In this document: positions 6,763 to 13,779 of the stretch, piece by piece
How the letters are laid out: the number at the start of each line of letters is the position of its first letter
How positions within the stretch are numbered: position 1 is the first letter of the stretch
NCBI GenBank assembly: GCA_039933775.1
Contig: JBDTNK010000033.1
Span: 1 to 22,921 of the forward strand
Direction of reading: 5' to 3'
Length of the DNA: 22,921 nt
Origin: JBDTNK01 sp039933775
GTDB lineage: Bacteria; Chloroflexota; Limnocylindria; QHBO01
Translations under genes and position numbers: made by a program
Notes under the pieces: generated by a model
The model's input: only the letters and a program-made list of their open reading frames with translations
Database searches by the model: none
Told to the model about the DNA's origin: nothing

Positions 6763-8070
6763 TCAGCGCTCCTCGATCGGAACGTAGGCGCGCTCGGCGG
6801 CGCCGGTGTACACCTGTCGCGGCCGGCCGATCTTCGTGTCGGGCGACTCGATCATCTCCTTCCACTGCGCGATCCAGCCCGGCAGGCGTCCGATCGCGAA
6901 GCAGTTGGTGAACATGTTCTTCGGGAAACCGATGGCCCGATAGATGAGCCCCGAGTAGAAGTCGACGTTCGGGTACAGCTTGCGTTCGAGGAAGTATTCG
7001 TCGCTGCTGGCGACCTCCTCGAGCTTCTGGGCCACCTCGAACAGGCCGTCGTCGGCCCCGGTCGCGGCGAGCACCCGCTCCGCGGCGCGCTTGATGATCG
7101 TGGCGCGCGGGTCGAAGTTCTTGTAGACCCGATGCCCGAAGCCGGCGAGGCGGAAGCTGTCGTTCGGATCCTTGGCGCGATTGACGTACTTCGTGACGTC
7201 GCCGCCGTCCGCCACGATCCGCTCCAGCGTGTTGATGACCGCCTCGTTGGCGCCGCCGTGCAGCGGCCCCCACAGGGCGCTGATGCCGGCGCTGATCGAG
7301 GCGTACAGGTTCGTGTGTGCGCTGCCCACCATGCGCACCGTCGAAGCGGAGCAGTTCTGCTCGTGATCGGCGTGCAGGATGAGGAGCAGATCGAGCGCCT
7401 CGGCGATCTCCGGCTTGACCTCGTACGCCTCCGAAGGCACGCCGAACATCATCGAGAGCAGGTTCGCGGCGTAGCCAAGATCGTTGCGCGGGTAGACGTA
7501 TGGGTGCCCGACCGCCTTCTTGAACGACCACGCGGCCAGTGTCGGCAGCTTGGCGATGAGTCGATTGGTGGTGATCGCGACGGCTGCCGGATCGAAGATG
7601 TTCTGGCTGTCCGGATAGAACGTGCTCATGCCCACGACGCCCGCCGCAAGGACGGCCATCGGGTGAGCATCGGTCGGGAAGGAGTCGAAGAAGTGGCGCA
7701 TCTCCTCGCGGATCAGCGAGTGGCGCGTGATCCCGGTCACGAAGCTCGTCAGCTGCTCGCGCGTCGGGAGTTCGCCGTAGATGAGCAGGTACGCGACCTC
7801 CAGGAAGGTCGAGTGCTCGGCGAGCTGCTCGATCGGGTAGCCGCGGTAGCGCAGCACTCCGGCTTCGCCGTCCAGGAAGGTGATGGCGCTGGTGCAGCTC
7901 CCGGTGTTTCCATACCCGATGTCCAGGGTGATCAGCCCTGATTCGGCCCGGAGGCGGCTGATGTCGATCGCGGCCTCGTCCTCCGTGCCGCGCACGACGT
8001 TCAGGTCGAAGGACCGATCACCGTGGCGCAGCTGCGCCGTCTCGGGTGCCTGCGCCGCGTCGTTCGTCAC
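6763..8070 (-). CDS. gltA: citrate synthase
   Basis: A 435-residue citrate synthase, which condenses oxaloacetate and acetyl-CoA at entry to the TCA cycle. Catalytic segments are LHADHEQNCSASTVRMVGS (first active-site His), GFGHRVYKNFDPRATI (oxaloacetate-binding His and Arg) and NVDFYSGLIYRAIGFP (catalytic Asp). The length fits the type II hexameric, NADH-regulated class better than the short type I enzymes. An N-terminal domain of about 60 residues with beta-rich sequence (LRHGDRSFDLNVVRG) supports that. The start is GTG at 8070 and overlaps the mdh stop as GTGA, so translation is coupled. The pairing of mdh and gltA gives consecutive TCA steps. Confidence 0.95.
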   Translation of the reverse strand: MTNDAAQAPETAQLRHGDRSFDLNVVRGTEDEAAIDISRLRAESGLITLDIGYGNTGSCTSAITFLDGEAGVLRYRGYPIEQLAEHSTFLEVAYLLIYGELPTREQLTSFVTGITRHSLIREEMRHFFDSFPTDAHPMAVLAAGVVGMSTFYPDSQNIFDPAAVAITTNRLIAKLPTLAAWSFKKAVGHPYVYPRNDLGYAANLLSMMFGVPSEAYEVKPEIAEALDLLLILHADHEQNCSASTVRMVGSAHTNLYASISAGISALWGPLHGGANEAVINTLERIVADGGDVTKYVNRAKDPNDSFRLAGFGHRVYKNFDPRATIIKRAAERVLAATGADDGLFEVAQKLEEVASSDEYFLERKLYPNVDFYSGLIYRAIGFPKNMFTNCFAIGRLPGWIAQWKEMIESPDTKIGRPRQVYTGAAERAYVPIEER

Positions 8071-9056
8071 GGGAGTAGCTCGCGCACCGCGTCGCGCTCC
8101 TCGATGAGCTCGTCGCGCGTGGCGTCAATCTTTGCCTGAGCCCACGGTGCATGCTCGATGCCGCCCACGATCTCCACGACTCCCGGCGCCGTGGCGCGCA
8201 GCGGATAGCTGAACACGAGTCCCTCGGGGATGCCGTAGCCGCCCTCGGCGGGCGCGGGGATCGCGGCGCTGAAAATCGCGCCGGTCGGCTGGGTGATGTT
8301 GCGCACCGTATCGATGACTGCATTGGCGGCACTCGCCGCGCTGCTCTGCCCGCGTGCCTTGATGATCGCTGCGCCGCGCTGCTGGACGGAGCTGATGAAT
8401 TCGCCGCGCAGCCACGCCGCGTCGCCGATCACCTCGGTCGCGGGTCGCCCGCCAATCGTGGCGTGGTCGACATCGGGGAACTGCGTCGAGCTGTGGTTGC
8501 CCCAGATCGCCAGGTCGCGCACATCGGTCACCGGCACACCGGCCTTCTGCGCGAGCTGCGATCGGCCGCGGTTCTCGTCGAGCATCGTCATGGCAAACCA
8601 TCGGTCGCGTCCGATCCCGGAGGCGTTGGCGGACGCGATGAGGCAGTTGGTGTTGCACGGGTTACCGACCACGAGGGTGCGGACGTCATTGGCCGCATCG
8701 GCTGCGATGGCGCGTCCCTGGGTCGTGAAGATGCCGCCGTTGATCGTCAGCAGGTCCTTGCGCTCCATGCCCGCCTTGCGCGGCACGGCACCGACCAGGA
8801 GCGCCCAGTTGACGTTGCTGAACGCCTCGTTCGTGTCCGCGGTGCACACGATTCGATCGAGGAGTGGAAAGGCGCAGTCGTCGAGCTCCATGCGCACGCC
8901 ATCGAGCGCCGGCAGCGCCTGCTCAAGCTCCAGCAGCTGCAGCGTGACGCGCGTATGCGGGCCGAACATCTGGCCCGAGGCGATCCGGAAGAGCAGCGCG
9001 TAACCGATCTGGCCGGCGGCGCCGGTGATCGCCACCGTCACATGCGAGTCGGGCAT
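8067..9056 (-). CDS. mdh: malate dehydrogenase (NAD-dependent, type 2)
   Basis: A 329-residue type 2 (cytosolic/Thermus-like) malate dehydrogenase. It has the nucleotide-binding ITGAAGQIGYALLFRIASG, the mobile substrate loop GAVPRKAGMERKDLL (two substrate-binding Arg), VVGNPCNTNCLIA, the catalytic Asp-Arg in MLDENRGRSQLA, and the catalytic His in IWGNHSSTQFPD. The usual TRLDHNR motif is altered to TMLDENR, but Asp and Arg are kept. The ATG at 9056 has GGAGAACG just before it, and TACACT about 35 nt upstream is a likely -10. It forms a coupled pair with gltA (4-bp overlap), so oxaloacetate made here is used by the next product. Confidence 0.95.
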   Translation of the reverse strand: MPDSHVTVAITGAAGQIGYALLFRIASGQMFGPHTRVTLQLLELEQALPALDGVRMELDDCAFPLLDRIVCTADTNEAFSNVNWALLVGAVPRKAGMERKDLLTINGGIFTTQGRAIAADAANDVRTLVVGNPCNTNCLIASANASGIGRDRWFAMTMLDENRGRSQLAQKAGVPVTDVRDLAIWGNHSSTQFPDVDHATIGGRPATEVIGDAAWLRGEFISSVQQRGAAIIKARGQSSAASAANAVIDTVRNITQPTGAIFSAAIPAPAEGGYGIPEGLVFSYPLRATAPGVVEIVGGIEHAPWAQAKIDATRDELIEERDAVRELLP

Positions 9057-9110
9057 CGTTCTCCGTTGAGGCGAGAAAGGGGATTCGAGTGTAGCGCAGG
9101 CGCCTGGTTC

Positions 9111-9131
9111 GCGGCCCGATCAGGCGGCCGC
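9111..9131. terminator. possible hairpin between Nudix gene and mdh
   Basis: GCGGCC (9111-9116) and GGCCGC (9126-9131) pair across a 9-nt loop, 18 nt past the Nudix stop on the minus strand. There is no U-tract. In DNA this GC-rich such stems arise by chance, so the call is weak. Confidence 0.25.
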
Positions 9132-9148
9132 GCCGCGCGGACGGGGCG

Positions 9149-9670
9149 TCACCAGTCGCGCGGCCGGCCGCTCACGCCCTCCGCCCAGTCGGAAAGTGCC
9201 GTCGCCATGGATCGAAAGGCCATCTTCGGCAGCCAGCGCGGGACATCCGCGCGCGTCACCCAGGCGTGGTCGCTCGACTCGTCGTCGAGCTGGACGACCG
9301 GCGTCGCCTCGCGCGGCCGTGCCAGGTACACGGTCGCGACGGCATTCCCCGGACGGCTGGTGTAGACACCGATGAGTCGGAGAAGCTCGACCTCGAAGCC
9401 CGCCTCCTCGCGCGTCTCGCGCATGGCCGCCTCCTCCGGCGACTCGCCCGGATCCAGGTAGCCCGCCGGCAGGTCCCAATCGCCAGATCCCGGTTCCACC
9501 GCCCGACGCAGCAGCAGGACCGATGGCTCCGCTCCGCCGGAGCGCACCCATTCGACGAGCGTGCCCGCCGCCGGCTTGGGGTTGCGGTACCAGCGCCAGC
9601 CACATCGCTCGCAGACGATCGGTGTCTCAGTGGGCTGCGCGCAATGCGGACAGAGAGGGACGGTGCTCAC
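9149..9670 (-). CDS. Nudix hydrolase with N-terminal zinc ribbon
   Basis: 173 residues from the GTG at 9670. The N-terminus carries a zinc ribbon (C7, C10, C20, C23 in CPHC and CERC) followed by WYRNPKPAAGTLVE. The Nudix box is complete: GYLDPGESPEEAAMRETREE continuing AGF, with the expected Gly, Glu, Arg-Glu and Glu-Glu positions. The order of zinc ribbon then Nudix recalls NudC-type NADH pyrophosphatases and ADP-ribose hydrolases. The NudC-specific post-box SQPWPFPxS motif is not seen, so the substrate is open. The frame is open 21 codons further upstream (to 9733), but that extension is Arg/Pro-rich and overlaps arsC, so GTG is preferred. It follows arsC by 34 nt and is probably cotranscribed. 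Confidence 0.88.
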   Translation of the reverse strand: MSTVPLCPHCAQPTETPIVCERCGWRWYRNPKPAAGTLVEWVRSGGAEPSVLLLRRAVEPGSGDWDLPAGYLDPGESPEEAAMRETREEAGFEVELLRLIGVYTSRPGNAVATVYLARPREATPVVQLDDESSDHAWVTRADVPRWLPKMAFRSMATALSDWAEGVSGRPRDW

Positions 9671-9704
9671 CTGGGGAGGGTAGCGCGAGGGACGGCCAGC
9701 GCGC

Positions 9705-10127
9705 CTAGCCGGCCTCTCGCGCCACGAATGCATCGATCCGAGCTCGCAGGTCGTCGCGCGCAGCGCGGAAAGCCGCGAGCCGCTCGTCGTTGGAGCCAGA
9801 CACGGCCGCCGGATCGTCGATGGACCAGTGGGCCGTCGCGCGCGCCCCGGGGAAGACGGGACAGCTCTCCTTCGCCTGGTCGCAGACGGTGATGACCCAA
9901 TCGAACGACTCCCCGAGCATTGGCGCCATCGCTTTGCTCGCCTGGGCGCTGATGTCCATGCCCAGCTCGCCCATCACAGCGATCGCCTCGGGACGGACCA
10001 GCGTGGCCTCGGTCCCGGCCGAGTGAACCTCGAACCGCTCTCCGGCGAGCGATCGCAGCAATCCTTCGGCCATCTGGCTGCGGGCGCTGTTATGGGTGCA
10101 CAGGAACAACACGCGAGACCGCCTCAT
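9705..10127 (-). CDS. arsC: arsenate reductase, thioredoxin-coupled (LMW phosphatase fold)
   Basis: A 140-residue protein with the C-x5-R phosphatase loop CTHNSARS (C10, R16) and the redox pair C82 and C89 in VCDQAKESCPVFPG. These are the same positions as the three catalytic cysteines of the S. aureus plasmid ArsC. It would reduce arsenate to arsenite using thioredoxin. HWSIDDPAAVSGSNDERLAAF is the usual C-terminal segment. No arsR, acr3 or arsB lies adjacent, so it is a stand-alone detoxification gene in this window. The ATG at 10127 has no clear Shine-Dalgarno. The genes downstream on the same strand are the Nudix hydrolase and then mdh. Confidence 0.93.
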   Translation of the reverse strand: MRRSRVLFLCTHNSARSQMAEGLLRSLAGERFEVHSAGTEATLVRPEAIAVMGELGMDISAQASKAMAPMLGESFDWVITVCDQAKESCPVFPGARATAHWSIDDPAAVSGSNDERLAAFRAARDDLRARIDAFVAREAG

Positions 10128-10253
10128 GTCGGACAGTCTCGCGCACGACGGTCCAAGGAGGAGTGGACATCGTGTGGAAAACCCGACCGCGACGACCGAA
10201 AGATGCGGATGACCACGCTTGCCAACCCGCGATCTTCGGACGGATACTGTTGG

Positions 10254-10320
10254 CGTCCCGAAGGGGCAGCCACAAGCGCCGGAGATTCATCGAAGGCACG
10301 GAGGCGGTTCCTTCGGGACG
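10254..10320. terminator. long inverted repeat just past upp
   Basis: Perfect 11-bp arms CGTCCCGAAGG (10254-10264) and CCTTCGGGACG (10310-10320) flank a 45-nt loop that has a further short CGCC/GGCG pairing. It begins 15 nt after the upp stop. TTTT follows the right arm on the plus strand only, where no gene ends. It may be a 3' processing or termination structure for upp, or an operator for the downstream arsC. The rest of 10128-10335 shows no gene. Confidence 0.4.
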
Positions 10321-10335
10321 TTTTCATGTCCGCCG

Positions 10336-11070
10336 TCAGGCGGGACCGCCGCTCCCCAGGTTGCGCTGCAGGCGGCGCACGACCTCGGCGGCCTCGTCGC
10401 CCGGCTCGCGTCCCGGCTCCGACGAGGGGCCGGCGAAGGTGCCGAACTGCCGGTCACCGGCGTCGCCGAGCCCCGGCACGATGTAGCCGCGCTCATTCAG
10501 CTCGCGATCGACCGCCGCCACGTGGATGTCGACATCGGGATGCTCGCGCGCCAGCGTGGCGATGCCCTCCGGAGCGGCGATGAGCGACACCTGCTTGATT
10601 CGCGCAGCGCCCCAGGCTTTGAGGATGTCAACCGTCGCGGCGGCCGAGCCGCCGGTGGCGAGCATCGGGTCCAGGATGAGGCATACCTGGACCGATGCGG
10701 CATCGGGCAGCTTGTTGTAGTACTCAACCGGCTTGAGCGTGCGCTCGTCGCGGTACAGGCCGATGTGCCAGACCTCGGCGGCCGGCATGAGCTCGAGCAT
10801 CGCGTCGACCATGCCCAGCCCGGCACGCAGCACCGGCACCAGGCCGACGCGCGGCTCGAGCCGGACGCCCTGCATCGGCTCCAACGGCGTGTGGATCTGG
10901 CGCGGGTGCGTGGTCAGGTCGGCCATCGCCTCGTAGCCGAGCAGCCATGAGAGCTCGCGCACCAGCTCGCGGAACTTCTTGGGCTCGGTGCTCGTGTCGC
11001 GCAGCAGCGCGAGCTTGTGCGCCACGAGGGGATGCCGCGAGACGTGGACGTTCGCCGGAAGCTCAGCCAT
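10336..11070 (-). CDS. upp: uracil phosphoribosyltransferase, C-terminally extended
   Basis: 244 residues from ATG 11070. It makes UMP from uracil and PRPP in pyrimidine salvage. The family marks are present: VHVSRHPLVAHKLALLRD at the start, LVPVLRAGLGMVDAML, the PRPP loop LILDPMLATGGSA, and the uracil-binding ERGYIVPGLGDAGDRQFGT at the normal C-terminus. About 34 extra residues follow (GPSSEPGREPGDEAAEVVRR and beyond), making it longer than the usual 205-210. The frame continues 11 codons upstream, but the family N-terminus starts at MAELPANVH. TAGAAT (11084-11079) lies 8 nt before this ATG with no Shine-Dalgarno, indicating a leaderless message. Confidence 0.95.
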   Translation of the reverse strand: MAELPANVHVSRHPLVAHKLALLRDTSTEPKKFRELVRELSWLLGYEAMADLTTHPRQIHTPLEPMQGVRLEPRVGLVPVLRAGLGMVDAMLELMPAAEVWHIGLYRDERTLKPVEYYNKLPDAASVQVCLILDPMLATGGSAAATVDILKAWGAARIKQVSLIAAPEGIATLAREHPDVDIHVAAVDRELNERGYIVPGLGDAGDRQFGTFAGPSSEPGREPGDEAAEVVRRLQRNLGSGGPA

Positions 11071-11078
11071 TGGCGCGC

Positions 11079-11084
11079 ATTCTA
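11079..11084 (-). promoter_or_regulatory. -10 hexamer of a leaderless upp promoter
   Basis: TAGAAT on the minus strand is followed by 8 nt and then the ATG. Transcription starting 6-8 nt after the hexamer would begin at or next to the start codon. No -35 was recognised. Confidence 0.45.
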
Positions 11085-11212
11085 GTGTCCCGGCAGCGCT
11101 CACTCATCGGTCCGAACACGCAGTCCATTGTGATTTGGCGAGGGCTGGTAGGCTGTACCATCCTTGCACGCCACCCGGGGGCGTCGCCGCCACAGGAGGA
11201 ACACCAAGACTC

Positions 11213-11863
11213 ATGGTCTTCGGATCCAGGCGTGATCAGAAGCCCGATACGCTCTCCCGCGAGGACGTTGTCGGCAACCTCTATCCAGAAAACCTTTCGA
11301 GTGAGGCCCAGATGACACCGTCACCGGAGATTCGCCGCGACGAGCGCGGCAACGAGAGCGTCATCGATCCCCACGCGCGCTTCAACGGCAAGTACGTCAG
11401 CGATCGCGACCTGCGGATCGAGGGCGAGGCACAGGGCGAGATCGAGTGCCAGGGCACCCTGATCATCAGCCCACAGGCGCGCGTCCGGAGTGCGATCAAG
11501 GCCCACAACGTCGTCATCAACGGCGACTACGAGGGCGACGTCGACTGCGGCGGGCGATTCGAGATCGGTTCCACCGGTCGAGTCAAGGGCCAGGTCAAGA
11601 CCCAGGTGCTGGTCGTCAAGGAAGGCGCGCACTGGGAGGGCTCGGTCGTCATGTCGCGCGAGGGCCGACCGCAGGCCGCTCCCGGGCAGCCGGGACAGCC
11701 CGGACAGCCCGGACAGCGTCCCCAGGGTGATCGACCCGCGTCGGCGGGCGCGCCGACGGGCCCGGGCGCCAGCGGTGGCCAGCCGAGCGTGTTCAGCAAG
11801 CAGGACCGCGAGGGGCAGCCGCAGGGCGAGCGGTCCGCGACCGGCTCCGGATCCAACTCGTAA
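11213..11863 (+). CDS. bactofilin-family cytoskeletal protein
   Basis: 216 residues from the ATG at 11213, preceded by AGGAGGA (11194-11200), the clearest Shine-Dalgarno in the window. Residues about 45-145 are the bactofilin (DUF583) beta-helix: short repeating strands such as LRIEGEAQGEIECQGTLIIS, then ARVRSAIKAHNVVINGDYEG, then GRVKGQVKTQVLVVKEGAHW. The N-terminus is a hydrophilic tail of about 45 residues. The C-terminus (about 65 residues) is Pro/Gly/Gln-rich with a PGQ triplet repeat (9-bp DNA repeat near 11685-11715). Bactofilins polymerise without nucleotide and scaffold cell-wall or polar structures. No M23 peptidase or other usual partner is adjacent, but murJ lies about 2 kb downstream. 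Confidence 0.9.
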   Translation: MVFGSRRDQKPDTLSREDVVGNLYPENLSSEAQMTPSPEIRRDERGNESVIDPHARFNGKYVSDRDLRIEGEAQGEIECQGTLIISPQARVRSAIKAHNVVINGDYEGDVDCGGRFEIGSTGRVKGQVKTQVLVVKEGAHWEGSVVMSREGRPQAAPGQPGQPGQPGQRPQGDRPASAGAPTGPGASGGQPSVFSKQDREGQPQGERSATGSGSNS

Positions 11864-11884
11864 CGCGCGCGCACGGACCGATGA

Positions 11885-11912
11885 CGATCGCGGGCCTCAC
11901 GTCCCGCGATCG
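11885..11912. terminator. hairpin between bactofilin and asparaginase genes
   Basis: A perfect 10-bp stem, CGATCGCGGG (11885-11894) and CCCGCGATCG (11903-11912), with an 8-nt loop, 21 nt after the bactofilin stop. No U-tract follows. It could terminate the bactofilin transcript and lies just upstream of the asparaginase start. Confidence 0.5.
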
Positions 11913-11937
11913 CTGATCACCAGCCAACGACGCTGAG

Positions 11938-12999
11938 GTGCCCGCCGCAAGGCGTTCCGCCGGCGTGGCGCCGCCGACGCTGGTCGAGGTGACCCGCGGC
12001 GACCACGTCGAGTCGCGTCACCGCGGCGCCATCGCGGTCGTGGCCCCCTCGGGCGAGCTCATCGCTCGCACCGGCGATCCCGACACGCAGATCTTCCTGC
12101 GCTCGTGTGCCAAGCCGTTCCAACTGGCGCCGTTCGTCGCCTCCGGCCGCTTCGACGAGTACGGCCTGGGGACCGATGCGCTGGCCATCATGGCCGCCAG
12201 CCACTCGGGCGAGGATCGCCACGTGCGAACGGTGCAGGCAATCCTGCGCACCGCCGGCATCCCGACCTCGGCGCTGGCCTGCGGCACGCACCCGCCGTAT
12301 GACCGCGAGACGAACCGCCGCCTGATCGCCGACCGCGAGTCACCGACGGCGCTGCGCCACAACTGCTCGGGCAAGCACGCCGGCATGTTGCTCTTCGCGA
12401 AAGCCTCGGGTTGGCCGCTCGACGGCTACTGGCGTCCCGACCATCCCGTCCAGCGCCTGGCACTCGAGACGGTGTCGGCGCTGACCGATCACCCGATCGA
12501 GGACATTGTCACCGCGACCGATGGCTGCGGCGTCGTCACCTTCGGCATGCCGCTGCGCCGCCTTGCCACCGCGTTCGCCCGCCTCGCCGATCCGCCGGCG
12601 GTCGCCGATCGGCCGCTGCGCGACGCGCTGGTCCGCATCCGCGACGCGATGATGCAGCATCCCGAGCTCGTCGCCGGGGAGCATCGTCGGCTCGACACCG
12701 CGCTGATGCGCTCGTTGCCCGGCGTGGTCGTGTCGAAGGGTGGTGCCGAGGGCGTGCAGGCGGTGGGCCTGCTGGCCGGCGCCACCGGCCGAGGCTCCGA
12801 GCCGATGGGCATAGCGCTGAAAATCGAGGACGGAGATTGGGCTCGTGGCGCCGGCGGCGTGGCGACCTGCGAGGCGCTGCGTCAGCTCGATGCCTGGAAG
12901 GCGCTCCCCGCGCCGCTCGTCGACCACGCCTCGATCCCGATCCTCGACCCGCGCGGGGCGATGGCCGGCGTCGTGCGTCCGGCCTTCACGCTGCGCTGA
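11938..12999 (+). CDS. L-asparaginase, Asparaginase_II (Rhizobium etli-type) family
   Basis: 353 residues from GTG 11938. It hydrolyses asparagine to aspartate and ammonia. The family is the one of R. etli AnsA and is unrelated to E. coli AnsB. The nucleophile tandem Ser-x-x-Lys is S56-K59 in LRSCAKPFQLAP. The zinc/cysteine site appears as HNCSGKHAGML and TDGCGVVTFGMP. A second Lys lies in VVSKGGAEGVQAVG. ASHSGEDRH near residue 90 is the other conserved Ser segment. Length is normal. An alternative start is GTG 11965 (VAPPTLVEVTRGDHV), which removes only a non-conserved basic stretch. The 3' end overlaps the DUF554 gene tail-to-tail by 14 bp. With asnB nearby the segment carries both asparagine synthesis and breakdown. 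Confidence 0.9.
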   Translation: MPAARRSAGVAPPTLVEVTRGDHVESRHRGAIAVVAPSGELIARTGDPDTQIFLRSCAKPFQLAPFVASGRFDEYGLGTDALAIMAASHSGEDRHVRTVQAILRTAGIPTSALACGTHPPYDRETNRRLIADRESPTALRHNCSGKHAGMLLFAKASGWPLDGYWRPDHPVQRLALETVSALTDHPIEDIVTATDGCGVVTFGMPLRRLATAFARLADPPAVADRPLRDALVRIRDAMMQHPELVAGEHRRLDTALMRSLPGVVVSKGGAEGVQAVGLLAGATGRGSEPMGIALKIEDGDWARGAGGVATCEALRQLDAWKALPAPLVDHASIPILDPRGAMAGVVRPAFTLR

Positions 13000-13726
13000 G
13001 GGCGCGCCTGATCGCCTCTGCCGCGATGAGCAGCAGCGGGGCGAGCACGAGTGCGGGCAGGAAGCTCGCGACGCGCACCCGCTTCACGTCGAGCAGACGC
13101 AGCGCCACGCCGATCAGGATCAGCCCGCCGGTGGCGGAGATGCCCAGGATCGCCCGCTCGTCGAGGCCGCTGCCGAAGAGCGCGGCGGCGAGCGCGATGC
13201 CGCCCTGCACCACGAGCACGGTGATCGCCGCCAGCGCGACGCCCGGCCCCAGCGCGGCCGCGAAGGCGATGCTCGCGACGCCGTCGAGCAGCGACTTGAT
13301 GGCGAGCAGCCGGATCTCCCCGGTGAGGCCGTTCTCCAGGGAGCCAAGGATCGTCAGCGGCCCCACGCAGAAGATGAGGCTGGCCGTCACGAAGGCCTCC
13401 GAGACGCGGCTCGGCGAGCCGTCGCGGGCGAGGCGCCGCTGAAACCAGTCACCCAGCGCATCGAGGCGCTCGGTGATCCGCAGCAGCTCACCCAGCGCGG
13501 CGCCGCCCAGCAGCGCGCCCAGCACGGCGAGGTCATCGCCCGGCTGGGCCAGCGGGCTGGTGAAGATCGAGAGCGCCATCGAGGCGCCGATGACGAGCGT
13601 GAAGAGGCCCAGCCCATCGGTCAGCGTCGACTGCATGCGCGTCGACATGCGCGAGCCGACGAGCAGGCCGATGATCGTGCCGGCCAGCACGGTGGCGACG
13701 TTGAGCAGCGTGCCGCTGAGTGCCAT
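12986..13726 (-). CDS. DUF554 family membrane protein
   Basis: 246 residues from ATG 13726. It has six or seven hydrophobic segments and the DUF554 hallmarks: MALSGTLLNVATVLAGTIIG at the start, GLFTLVIGASMAL, SLIFCVGPLTILGSLENGL, LLAIKSLLDGVASIAFAA, and ISATGGLILIGVALRLL near the end. It is an inner-membrane protein of unknown function. Family members have been suggested to be transporters, but no substrate is established here. The frame is open further upstream to 13828, but the family N-terminus begins at MALSG. CACAAT (13742-13737) lies 10 nt before the ATG. It diverges from murJ across a 53-bp gap, so the two may share a control region. Confidence 0.9.
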   Translation of the reverse strand: MALSGTLLNVATVLAGTIIGLLVGSRMSTRMQSTLTDGLGLFTLVIGASMALSIFTSPLAQPGDDLAVLGALLGGAALGELLRITERLDALGDWFQRRLARDGSPSRVSEAFVTASLIFCVGPLTILGSLENGLTGEIRLLAIKSLLDGVASIAFAAALGPGVALAAITVLVVQGGIALAAALFGSGLDERAILGISATGGLILIGVALRLLDVKRVRVASFLPALVLAPLLLIAAEAIRRALSAA

Positions 13727-13779
13727 GGGTGCCGCGATTGTGTGCGAAAGTGGCCCCCGATGTTCGCGATGCCGCCGCG

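Noticed and set aside
6586..7941. 451-residue plus-strand frame across gltA
   Set aside because: Antisense to a complete citrate synthase. No motif, and the composition is typical of a shadow frame.
9705..10127. Low-molecular-weight protein tyrosine phosphatase
   Set aside because: Same fold and C-x5-R loop, but the additional C82 and C89 redox pair identifies a thioredoxin-type arsenate reductase.
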